A stretch of 64,000 bases of DNA from JBKBIP01 sp046297495 (lineage in GTDB: Bacteria; Planctomycetota; Planctomycetia; Gemmatales; Gemmataceae): NCBI GenBank assembly GCA_046297495.1, contig JBKBIP010000016.1, positions 58,550 to 122,549 of the forward strand. Reading direction: 5' to 3'. Shown here piece after piece: positions 38,590 through 45,735 of the stretch (position 1 is the first letter of the stretch; each line of letters begins with the position of its first letter). The notes below the pieces were generated by a model, which was not told the origin of the DNA, did not search any database, and saw only the letters and a list, made by a program, of their open reading frames with translations. Made by a program: the position numbers and the translations under genes.

Positions 38590-39639
38590 TTACGCGTGTT
38601 CTACTTGCCAATACTCCAGCTCGACCGGGACGGGGCGACCAAAGATGGTCAACTCGACCTTGACCGAGTTCTTCGCTTCCAAAATATCCTTGACCTCCCC
38701 CTCCATGCCGGCGAACATGCCGTCCTTGACTTTGACCTGATCCCCTTTGTCGAAGGCAGGCTTGATCGTTGAGGGACGCTCGTGGACCTCTTTGCTGCCT
38801 TGCTTGCGCAACATGCGTTCCACATCGGCCGGCGCCATGGGGGGCGGGGCGTGATGCACGCTGCCGCCGACGAAATCGCCGACCCCGGACGTCTCGCGGA
38901 ACAGGTACAGGATGCGGTCGTTGTACTCCACGTTGACCATCAAATAGCCGGGATAGAGCTTCTTTTCCTTGACGACACGCTGTCCTCTGCGCATTTCCGT
39001 CACACGTTCCACGGGGACGATGATTTGACCAAAAAACTCCTCCAGCCCTTCGATCTTCACCCGGCGTTCGATGGCTTCCTTGATGGAATCCTCGCGCCCG
39101 CTCTGCACTTTGACGACGTACCATTGCTTGTTATCAGCTGGCGCCGCGCTGTCGGGTTCGGCGGGTTCCTTGGGGGTTGCGCTCGGCGGTTCATCCGCTT
39201 CCGGGGTCTTGCTTTTCGCGGCTTCCTTCTTGGTCTTCTCCTTGCGCGTTTTGGTGGGAGCAGGTTCATCCGCTTCCGGGGCGGATTCGGCCGCCGCCGG
39301 GCTGGGGGCATCTTCTTGACCGGTGGCTTCCACTTCCTCACCAGGCGGCGGGACACCGGCTTCGGGTGGCGTCCGCTCTGCCAGGATCGGCTCAGGAGCG
39401 GAATCGTCGGCGATTGCCGGCGCGGTAGCTTCTGGTTCCGGGGCGTCGGGTTCCGGTTCTGGCATCTCGGATTCCGAAGAAGCCAACGCGGGTGGAGGAA
39501 TGGCAGCCTCTGGAGTTTCCGGCAACGCGGCGGACACGTCTGGAGTTTTCGTCGCCACGCGCACCGCTTCTGTCGCGGACGATATGGATTCGTCGGTAGG
39601 CGTGGCAACCGATTCCGTATCCGGCAGTTCGTCAGGCAT
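38590..39639 (-). CDS. nusG: Transcription termination/antitermination protein NusG with long acidic N-terminal extension
   Basis: A 349-residue protein from the ATG at 39639; a GTG at 39645 is an alternative. The first 170 or so residues are Glu/Ala/Pro-rich and low in complexity. The NGN domain starts at KQWYVVKVQSGREDSIKEAI and includes YPGYLMVNVEYND and FVGGSVHHAPPPM. The KOW domain is KPAFDKGDQVKVKDGMFAGM followed by EGEVKDILEAKNSVKVELTI. Typical NusG has about 180 residues. NusG binds RNA polymerase and couples it to Rho or ribosomes. The acidic extension is probably disordered. Confidence 0.97.
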   Translation of the reverse strand: MPDELPDTESVATPTDESISSATEAVRVATKTPDVSAALPETPEAAIPPPALASSESEMPEPEPDAPEPEATAPAIADDSAPEPILAERTPPEAGVPPPGEEVEATGQEDAPSPAAAESAPEADEPAPTKTRKEKTKKEAAKSKTPEADEPPSATPKEPAEPDSAAPADNKQWYVVKVQSGREDSIKEAIERRVKIEGLEEFFGQIIVPVERVTEMRRGQRVVKEKKLYPGYLMVNVEYNDRILYLFRETSGVGDFVGGSVHHAPPPMAPADVERMLRKQGSKEVHERPSTIKPAFDKGDQVKVKDGMFAGMEGEVKDILEAKNSVKVELTIFGRPVPVELEYWQVEHA

Positions 39640-39700
39640 ACTCACGCGGCACCTATCCCCAGAAGCGAATTCACCTCGGTTATCGTTGGGAAAAAACGGC

Positions 39701-40669
39701 TCAATACTTCGAGCCGATCACCTTTTCCGGATTCTTCTGATCGGGCCGATCCAACACACCTACCAGTTGCAACCCTTCATACCAAATCCGATCCACGCCA
39801 AACAGGAAGATTGCCATCACCATGACCATGACCAACACAACGATGGTATCCTGGACCAGGCGTTTGCGAGTTGTCCAGGAGACCTTTCGCATCTCGGCTT
39901 CGGTGGCGATCAGGAAATCGGCGAACGGCGGAAAATTCACGATGCGAAACGCCAGCCACAAGGTCAAGCCAATGAGAATCAACGGCAAGCTATATTGCAC
40001 GTTGGGCAAGAGCACCCAGGTCACGCCGTCGGTGAACGGGATCGTCACTTCCCAATGGGCCGTCCCCATGCGTAGCAGGTAGCGGGCGATCAACGTGTAA
40101 ATCCCGCTGCCGCCCAGTAACAAAATAGCCAAAATCGTTGCCCGACGGACCTGCAAGCCTTGGGAGCGCTTGTAGGCTTTGACCGTGAACCAACCTTGCT
40201 CCTCGAAGGCGATCAGGCGTTGTTCGGTGCTGGAGCGCTGGAAATAGATCCAGGCGCCGGCCAACAAGGCGAACCCCACGGCCACCATGCCGACCAAGCC
40301 GGCAATCCCCAGTCCTTGCAAGAGGGAACCCACCCAGATTGTCAACAGTGCGATCAGCACCACTCCCACGCTGCCCGAGAAAATACCTGCTCGAAGTCCA
40401 GGCTGGGAGAGGGGCGCCAGCAATCGCATGCCCAACCAGCCCAGGCCGCCTACTGCCGCTCCCATGAGCAGGAGCAACAACGTGGCATCGATAAACGGTA
40501 GCCCCGTGACGGGGTGAATCACCGACCACCACAATTTGGGGATCGCATAGAAGACCACGCCGATGCTGCCAAGGAGGAAGCACACCCCCAACAAACTGGC
40601 AATCGGCAGTTGATTGCTCAGCTTGGAAGGCGGAGTGGTTTCAGTTTTGTTTTTCACGGCAACGGCCAT
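39701..40669 (-). CDS. secE: SecE with a large multi-membrane N-terminal extension
   Basis: From the ATG at 40669, preceded by AGGAA, the protein has 322 residues; bacterial SecE is commonly 60-130. The last 70 or so residues are the conserved SecE domain (FADFLIATEAEMRKVSWTTR, then KRLVQDTIVVLVMVMVMAIF). The first 250 residues carry about six additional hydrophobic segments, including two N-terminal helices with LASLLGVCFLLGSIGVVFY-like composition and a central soluble stretch. The gene keeps the standard position between tRNA-Trp and nusG. SecE stabilises SecY in the translocon; the job of the extension is unknown. Confidence 0.9.
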   Translation of the reverse strand: MAVAVKNKTETTPPSKLSNQLPIASLLGVCFLLGSIGVVFYAIPKLWWSVIHPVTGLPFIDATLLLLLMGAAVGGLGWLGMRLLAPLSQPGLRAGIFSGSVGVVLIALLTIWVGSLLQGLGIAGLVGMVAVGFALLAGAWIYFQRSSTEQRLIAFEEQGWFTVKAYKRSQGLQVRRATILAILLLGGSGIYTLIARYLLRMGTAHWEVTIPFTDGVTWVLLPNVQYSLPLILIGLTLWLAFRIVNFPPFADFLIATEAEMRKVSWTTRKRLVQDTIVVLVMVMVMAIFLFGVDRIWYEGLQLVGVLDRPDQKNPEKVIGSKY

Positions 40670-40813
40670 AGTAGTTCCTGTCCGCGAATTAGGACGAGCT
40701 GTTGATTGGGGCAGCACTCGTCTTCCCCTTTCCTTGGGATGAAATAGAAACCAACCTCATTGTCCAGTTGATGAGATATCGTCCCCAGTTTGGCTCCGCA
40801 TGTCGCTTTCCAA

Positions 40814-40887
40814 CAGGGGCGGAGCGACTCGAACGCTCAACCGCCGGTTTTGGAGACCGGTGCTCTACCAAATTGAGCTACACCCCT
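40814..40887 (-). tRNA. tRNA-Trp (anticodon CCA)
   Basis: On the minus strand the acceptor is aggggtg/cgcccct, the anticodon arm ccggtctccaaaaccgg with CCA, and the T-arm gagcgttcgagtcgctc. It lies between rpmG and secE, as in many bacteria. No CCA tail is encoded. Confidence 0.95.
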
Positions 40888-41023
40888 AGCATAGTGCTTA
40901 GTTGTTAGTGCTTAGCAATGCCAATAGCCGGGCATAGTGGCGTTCAATCACTAACGGATGTTCACGCAAGCCATTCTCGCCTATGGTTCGTCCGACAGAC
41001 ACCATGTCAACGATTACTAAGCA

Positions 41024-41176
41024 CTATTTCTTCCGCGATTCTTTGTGAACGGTGTGCTTGCGTTCCTTGCGGCAGAATTTCTTGAGTTCCAGACGGTGAG
41101 CGCCGCGGGTCTCCTTTTGCGTCCGATAATTGCGGGCGCCACACACGGTACATTCCAACCACACATGTTCACGCAT
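41024..41176 (-). CDS. rpmG: 50S ribosomal protein L33
   Basis: A 50-residue protein translated from the minus-strand ATG at 41176: MREHVWLECTVCGARNYRTQ, then KETRGAHRLELKKFCRKERK and HTVHKESRKK. It keeps the first zinc pair (C9 and C12) but has only one Cys in the second knuckle (C35), where zinc-type L33 has CxxC. It is therefore a partially degraded Zn-type L33. The position between tuf and tRNA-Trp/secE is canonical. Confidence 0.95.
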   Translation of the reverse strand: MREHVWLECTVCGARNYRTQKETRGAHRLELKKFCRKERKHTVHKESRKK

Positions 41177-41225
41177 TGCTTCCGCTCCCGGAATAATCGA
41201 ATGCTTCCGTCATGGATTGACGGTG

Positions 41226-41272
41226 GGATTCATCGACTCACGGACATAAGGTTCGTGTGAATCGATGAATCC
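41226..41272. repeat. Dispersed palindrome between tuf and rpmG
   Basis: ggattcatcgactcacg (41226-41242) pairs with cgtgtgaatcgatgaatcc (41254-41272) with one mismatch and a 2-base bulge. It could also affect transcription or mRNA processing after tuf. Confidence 0.75.
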
Positions 41273-41303
41273 TGATATTCAACGAAATAGGATGCCGATC
41301 TTC

Positions 41304-42518
41304 CTACTCCAGAATCTTGGTGACGACGCCGGAACCGACGGTGCGACCCCCTTCGCGGATGGCGAAACGCAGGTTTTCCTCCATAGCGATTGGCGATTCG
41401 GGCAACAACTCCACGGTCATCTTCACGTTGTCGCCGGGCATGCACATCTCCACTCCTTGCGGCAGGGTGCAGGAGCCGGTGACGTCTGTGGTGCGGAAGT
41501 AGAACTGCGGCCGATAGCCGGAGAAGAACGGCGTGTGCCGGCCCCCTTCGTCCTTCGTCAGCACATAGACTTGCGCCTCGAACTTGGTGTGCGGCGTGAT
41601 GGAGCCGGGCTTGGCCAGCACCTGACCGCGCTCGATGTCATTGCGTTCGACGCCGCGCAACAACACGCCGACGTTATCGCCAGCGATGCCATAGTCCAAG
41701 GTCTTGTTGAACATTTCTACACCGGTGACGACGGTTTTCTTGGATTGTTTCATCAAGCCGACGATTTCCACATCGTCGCCGACCTTGACCTTGCCGCGCT
41801 CGATCCGGCCCGTGGCGACAGTGCCGCGCCCCTTGATGGAGAAGACGTCCTCGACCGACATCAGGAACGGCTTGTCCTCGGCCCGCTCCGGCGTGGGGAT
41901 GTAGGAATCGAGAGCTTCGAGCAAGTCGTCGATGCACTTGCCAGCGGCGTCGTCCTTGCCGGCGGAGAGCATGGCAGGCAGAGCGCTACCGCGGACGATG
42001 GGAATTTCATCGCCGGGGAACTCATACTTGGTCAGCAGCTCGCGCAGCTCCAACTCCACCAACTCGATCAATTCCGGGTCATCGACGGTGTCGATCTTGT
42101 TCAGAAACACCACGATGCGCGGCACGCCCACTTGGCGGGCCAGGAGGATGTGCTCGCGCGTCTGCGGCATGGGGCCGTCGTTGGCGGCCACCACCAAGAT
42201 GGCGCCGTCCATCTGGGCGGCGCCGGTGATCATGTTCTTAATATAGTCGGCGTGGCCGGGACAGTCGATATGGGCGTAGTGACGATTCGCCGTCTCATAT
42301 TCAACGTGGGCCACCGCGATGGTGACGGTCTTGAGGTCATCGCGTTCGGTCCCACCCTTAGCGATTTCCTTATAGGTTTTGACTTTCAAATCCGGCTTGA
42401 ATTTCGCTGCCGACCGCATCACGAGTGCTGCCGTCAACGTGGTCTTGCCGTGGTCGATGTGGCCGATTGTACCGACGTTGACGTGCGGCTTGGTTCGCTC
42501 AAAGACGTCCTTAGCCAT
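41304..42518 (-). CDS. tuf: Translation elongation factor Tu
   Basis: A 404-residue EF-Tu. G1 is GHIDHGKTTLTAAL, G3 is DCPGHADYIKNMITGAAQMD, G4 is NKID and G5 is GSAL. The domain II/III motifs are GRGTVATGRIERGKVKVGD and FFSGYRPQFYFRTTDVTGSC. It delivers aminoacyl-tRNA to the ribosome. Four tRNA genes lie directly upstream on the same strand, and rpmG, tRNA-Trp and secE follow. Confidence 0.99.
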   Translation of the reverse strand: MAKDVFERTKPHVNVGTIGHIDHGKTTLTAALVMRSAAKFKPDLKVKTYKEIAKGGTERDDLKTVTIAVAHVEYETANRHYAHIDCPGHADYIKNMITGAAQMDGAILVVAANDGPMPQTREHILLARQVGVPRIVVFLNKIDTVDDPELIELVELELRELLTKYEFPGDEIPIVRGSALPAMLSAGKDDAAGKCIDDLLEALDSYIPTPERAEDKPFLMSVEDVFSIKGRGTVATGRIERGKVKVGDDVEIVGLMKQSKKTVVTGVEMFNKTLDYGIAGDNVGVLLRGVERNDIERGQVLAKPGSITPHTKFEAQVYVLTKDEGGRHTPFFSGYRPQFYFRTTDVTGSCTLPQGVEMCMPGDNVKMTVELLPESPIAMEENLRFAIREGGRTVGSGVVTKILE

Positions 42519-42604
42519 CGCTCCTCCGCATTCTTACGAATTAGGCCCCTGGTGGGAAACCAAGAGGTTAAGGGTGGTGAAAAATATCCTAAACAATTTC
42601 CGAG

Positions 42605-42677
42605 AGCTGCTGATGGGAGTTGAACCCATGACCTCTTCATTACCAATGAAGTGCTCTACCGACTGAGCTACAGCAGC
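42605..42677 (-). tRNA. tRNA-Thr (anticodon GGT)
   Basis: On the minus strand the acceptor is gctgctg/cagcagc, the anticodon arm cttcattggtaatgaag with GGT and the T-arm catgggttcaactcccatc. It is the last tRNA before tuf. Confidence 0.95.
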
Positions 42678-42712
42678 AATTCATTCTCATTTATCCACCT
42701 CATTCCGTCCTA

Positions 42713-42767
42713 TTGATTTATCGTTTCACGCTCGAAATTGCCAGTCGGTGCGAAACAATTCATCAAC
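42713..42767. repeat. Dispersed palindrome between two tRNA genes
   Basis: ttgatttatcgtttcacgc (42713-42731) pairs imperfectly with gtgcgaaacaattcatcaa (42749-42767). It occupies the spacer between tRNA-Gly and tRNA-Thr(GGT) in the polycistronic unit. Confidence 0.65.
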
Positions 42768-42774
42768 CGAACCA

Positions 42775-42845
42775 AGCGGGTGAAGGGAATCGAACCCTCG
42801 TACTCGGTTTGGAAGACCGATGCTCTACCATTGAGCTACACCCGC
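42775..42845 (-). tRNA. tRNA-Gly (anticodon TCC)
   Basis: On the minus strand the acceptor is gcgggtg/cacccgc, the anticodon arm tcggtcttccaaaccga with TCC and the T-arm gagggttcgattccctt. No CCA is encoded. Confidence 0.95.
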
Positions 42846-42856
42846 GGGTCTGCCAT

Positions 42857-42940
42857 TGGGCAGGGAGGGATTCGAACCCCCGTAGTACGAAGTACGCCAG
42901 ATTTACAGTCTGGTGCCATTGGCCGCTCGGCCACCTGCCC
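42857..42940 (-). tRNA. tRNA-Tyr (anticodon GTA)
   Basis: A class II tRNA with a long variable arm (gtacttcgtac). The acceptor is gggcagg/cctgccc and the anticodon arm cagactgtaaatctg with GTA. Confidence 0.95.
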
Positions 42941-43055
42941 GACCGGAATCACAGAAAACCATTGTCCCCCGCCCCTCGTCATTCCGAGCATTCGAGACGA
43001 ATCGGCACAACTGATATATTAGGGATAATTATAATCGTTGGCTCGTTCTCCGGGA

Positions 43056-43127
43056 AGCTAGCGGTGGGATTCGAACCCACAACCACTGGTTTACAAAACC
43101 AGAGCTCTACCGTTGAGCTACGCTAGC
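43056..43127 (-). tRNA. tRNA-Thr (anticodon TGT)
   Basis: On the minus strand the acceptor is gctagcg/cgctagc, the anticodon arm ctggttttgtaaaccag with TGT and the T-arm gtgggttcgaatcccac. It is the first gene of the tRNA-tuf operon. Confidence 0.95.
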
Positions 43128-43151
43128 GACGGCAATTGCGTGGAATGGGTG

Positions 43152-43180
43152 AGTATAGGGAGACCGCCGACTCCTTGCAA
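43152..43180 (-). promoter_or_regulatory. Sigma70-type promoter of the tRNA-tuf-secE-rpl-rpo operon
   Basis: The minus strand has TTGCAA (43175-43180), a 17-base spacer and TATACT (43152-43157), 24 bases upstream of tRNA-Thr(TGT). The near-consensus hexamers and ideal spacing fit a strongly expressed stable-RNA promoter. Confidence 0.8.
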
Positions 43181-43320
43181 GGTGAAATTTGCGTACATTT
43201 CCCCCTTTCCGAAGGGAAGACCCGCGCCGCGCCGATCAGGTTCGGGCTAGAACGCAGCGTCCCACCCATACCAACGAATTGCTGCTTTCTTCGCAATCCA
43301 TGAAAAACGCGCAAATAAAC

Positions 43321-43350
43321 TTGCGATCCGTTCGTCTATGCCCATAAGAT
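43321..43350 (+). promoter_or_regulatory. Candidate promoter of the UGA-containing thioredoxin-like gene
   Basis: TTGCGA (43321-43326), an 18-base spacer and TAAGAT (43345-43350) are followed 34 bases later by AGGAGGT and the ATG at 43400. Confidence 0.5.
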
Positions 43351-43399
43351 AGCTGGTGGTCCCAAGTAATTTTCCACACACTAGGAGGTAGGTTTAACG

Positions 43400-43960
43400 A
43401 TGACCAATCGTATCGTCATGGGGTCATCCCTGACGATGGTGCTGTTTTTAGGTGGCACCCTCGTCGCGGATGAGTTGAAATCGGGGCCCCAGGTCGGACA
43501 AACGATTCCCGGCGCGTTCAATCCGTTGAACGTCACGGGGTCCGACGCTGGGCAAAAACGTTGCCTGGTCTGAAAGAACGGCGCCAATCCAGTCGCTATG
43601 ATCTTCGCGCGCGAAATCAGCGACCCCTTGACCAGTCTGGTCAAGAAGATCGACGCCGCCACCGCTGACAATTCCTCTTGCCGCATGGGCAGCTTTGTTG
43701 TCTTCTGCTCTGACGATGAAGACCTCGAAGATAAGCTCAAATCACTTGCCGCGAAGGAAGGGCTGAAAGACATCGTTCTCAGCATCGACAATCCTTCCGG
43801 TCCTCCCCAATACAAAGTTGCCAAGGACGCCGATGTCACCGTGGTGCTGTACAACAAGCGCAAGGTGGCGGCCAACTATGCCTTCAAGAAGGGCGAGTTG
43901 AAGGAAGCCGACATCGCCAAGATCGTGGGCGACCTGAAAAAGATCCTGCCGGACAATTAA
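43400..43960 (+). CDS. Secreted thioredoxin-like protein with in-frame UGA (candidate selenoprotein, CxxU)
   Basis: The ATG at 43400 follows a perfect AGGAGGT. The frame runs 187 codons to TAA at 43958, broken only by TGA at 43571-43573 (codon 58). Residues 1-23 form a signal peptide (SSLTMVLFLGGTLVA). The mature part has VGQTIPGAFNPLNVTGSDAG, then C55-L-V-UGA58-K-N-G, then NPVAMIFAREISDPLTSLVK and a thioredoxin-fold-like remainder (GSFVVFCSDDEDLEDKL, ADVTVVLYNKRKVAANYAF). The frame is the same on both sides of the UGA, and both sides are clearly coding. The UGA falls where a second Cys would make CxxC. A hairpin fitting a bacterial SECIS follows (43600-43618). The alternative is a nonsense mutation or sequencing error in a Cys-containing protein; a start at ATG 43598 would give only a truncated form without the redox site. 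Confidence 0.75.
43600..43618 (+). promoter_or_regulatory. Candidate bacterial SECIS hairpin
   Basis: The left arm gatcttcg (43600-43607, one bulged c) pairs with cgaaatc (43612-43618), leaving the loop cgcg (43608-43611). The second loop base is G at 43609, 36 nt after the UGA. Bacterial SECIS elements characteristically have a G in the first two apical-loop positions roughly 16-37 nt from the UGA. The fit is by hand folding only. Confidence 0.45.
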
Positions 43961-44008
43961 CGATTCGCCGCCGCAGTCTTTTTTCCATTCCGTCTTGGGA
44001 CCACGAAC

Positions 44009-44040
44009 GGCGCCGTCCGTGTCGCGACATGGGCGGCGCC
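44009..44040. terminator. Hairpin between convergent genes
   Basis: ggcgccg (44009-44015) pairs with cggcgcc (44034-44040), lying between the stop codons of the thioredoxin-like gene (+) and the MFS gene (-). There is no clear T-run on either side, so it may be a weak bidirectional terminator. Confidence 0.4.
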
Positions 44041-44050
44041 GGTGTTCATT

Positions 44051-45394
44051 TCAGGCCGTGGTTTCATCGAGCCGGGTCGGGGCCAGCTCCGTGTCCCGTT
44101 GCAAGTACCGCGCCCCATACAACCACGCCGCTCCACCCACCAGCACCAACACGGAGACCAAGATAAAACCACCATCCAGGCCGGCGGCCTTGGCCACGTG
44201 ATCCGCCACCCCTTCCCCCCGCATCGGATTGGCGATGGTGTCCGCCACCGCGCCAATGACGAACGGTGAAATCGCGTCGCCGAAGGCGTGAATGAGGAAG
44301 ATGTTCAGGGCGAAAGCGGAACCCCGTACCGCTGGATGCGTGACATTGGCGAGGATGGTGTTGGTCGGCCCCGTATTGAAGAAGATGCAAAAGACGGACA
44401 GGAACAGAAAAATCCAGGCCACGGGGAACGGGGATTTCACGACCAGTAGAATCATCGGAAAGGCAATCAGCATGGCCGCGCCGGACACGAGGAAGTACGA
44501 GCCGCCATGATACTTGCGCAGCCAATCCCCTGCCAAGCCGCCGGACAAGGTAGCAGTCAACCCCGCCAAGGCCGTGATCAGGCCAAAGACAATCCCCGGC
44601 GCCATGCCGAATAAATCATCGACTTGCCGGGCGGTCAGATAGGCCGGCATCCACCACGCCAAACCGCCGATGGCGAACGTCATGGCCGTCATGCCCACGG
44701 TATCCAGTACATACGACGGCGTGCGCAAGATCGTGCGATAATCCGCCCAGCGGGCGGCGCGGTGAACGATCGTCGCATCCGCTTGGCCGCGCGGCGGCTC
44801 GCGCATCCAGAAACAGATCACGCCCAGCGCGATCCCCGGCGGCACGACCGCATAAAACGCCCAGCGCCAATCGACCCAACTCATCATCAGCGTGCCGAGC
44901 GCGAACCCCAACGAGCTGCCTACCGGAATGGCCAGATAAAACAACGCCATTACCTTGCCGCGCGAGGCGACGGGGAACATATCGGAGATAACGGTCGGCG
45001 CCACCGGCCCATAGGCCCCTTCGCCGAACCCCACGAAACAGCGGGTGATCAGCAAGACGATGAACAGCTCGGCCATGCCGGATGCGCCGCTGGCCAAGCT
45101 CCAGATGATCACGCCAATACCGATCAGCCACCAGCGCGAGAAACGGTCCCCCAGCCAACCGAAAATCGGGGCAATCACCATGTACACCACCAGGAACGAC
45201 GTCGCTAGCCAGCCGAACTTGGCCATGCCATTGACATCATCGCGGATGACTTCGCGCTGCACGGGTTCCTCGACCGCCGCCAACACGTAACGGTCGATGT
45301 AGTTGAACAAGTTAATGGACAACAGCAGCGCCAACGCCAGCCAAGCGCGGCGGCTCACAGCTGGTTTCCCCATGGCAGGTTGAATGGTGAGCAT
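44051..45394 (-). CDS. MFS transporter (Spinster-like)
   Basis: A 447-residue protein with about 12 hydrophobic segments. The N-terminus (LLLSINLFNYIDRYVLAAV), the first cytoplasmic loop (FGWLGDRFSRWWLIGIGVII) and LITRCFVGFGEGAYGPVAPT are typical of the Spinster-like family (sphingolipid/unknown-substrate transporters in eukaryotes). WWMPAYLTARQ and a conserved NTGPTNTILANVTHPAVRG follow. The ATG at 45394 is preceded by a G-poor leader. The substrate is not predictable. A DUF433 frame overlaps its 5' end out of frame. Confidence 0.93.
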   Translation of the reverse strand: MLTIQPAMGKPAVSRRAWLALALLLSINLFNYIDRYVLAAVEEPVQREVIRDDVNGMAKFGWLATSFLVVYMVIAPIFGWLGDRFSRWWLIGIGVIIWSLASGASGMAELFIVLLITRCFVGFGEGAYGPVAPTVISDMFPVASRGKVMALFYLAIPVGSSLGFALGTLMMSWVDWRWAFYAVVPPGIALGVICFWMREPPRGQADATIVHRAARWADYRTILRTPSYVLDTVGMTAMTFAIGGLAWWMPAYLTARQVDDLFGMAPGIVFGLITALAGLTATLSGGLAGDWLRKYHGGSYFLVSGAAMLIAFPMILLVVKSPFPVAWIFLFLSVFCIFFNTGPTNTILANVTHPAVRGSAFALNIFLIHAFGDAISPFVIGAVADTIANPMRGEGVADHVAKAAGLDGGFILVSVLVLVGGAAWLYGARYLQRDTELAPTRLDETTA

Positions 45395-45704
45395 GGGTGG
45401 AATGGAAAATTTTTCCTCGTGACCTGGGACCCCCCTGCCGCGACTTCCCCCGGCAGGAACAACCGTTGCTGGTTTGTAGGATTTTGGCGGATTGGTTACA
45501 AGGCGAGATTGCAGGATAATACGCTAGGGCCGCGTGGATTTGCGACAGGGTTAAACGATCGTCGTGCTGATGACGGATCTCGGGGGCGCTCCAACCGTAG
45601 GTGAGATGGTCCAGGACTACTTCAACGACCTTGATGTTAGTGTCGTCAATCCACGCCCCGCCGCGTTCGTCTAATTGGATGTGGTGGATGGCGATGGGTG
45701 TCAT
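45312..45704 (-). CDS. DUF433 domain protein with degraded C-terminus
   Basis: The 130-codon frame begins MTPIAIHHIQLDERGGAWID and continues with DTNIKVVEVVLDHLTYGWSA, PEIRHQHDDRLTLSQIHAAL and AYY. This is a DUF433 (antitoxin-like winged-helix) domain ending near residue 63. Beyond that the sequence is Ser/Cys/Arg-rich, unlike the charged helical tail usual in the family, and it runs 83 bases into the MFS gene in another frame. A short deletion or frameshift after AYY is likely. DUF433 proteins usually pair with a PIN-like toxin (DUF5615), and none is present nearby. Confidence 0.65.
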   Translation of the reverse strand: MTPIAIHHIQLDERGGAWIDDTNIKVVEVVLDHLTYGWSAPEIRHQHDDRLTLSQIHAALAYYPAISPCNQSAKILQTSNGCSCRGKSRQGGPRSRGKIFHSTHAHHSTCHGETSCEPPRLAGVGAAVVH

Positions 45705-45735
45705 GATTCCGCCGCTTCCCTTTTGGGATCGCGCC

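Noticed and set aside
43598..43960. Short thioredoxin-like gene starting at ATG 43598
   Set aside because: It lacks a ribosome-binding site and would drop the signal peptide and redox motif; the upstream frame with AGGAGGT is clearly part of the same gene.
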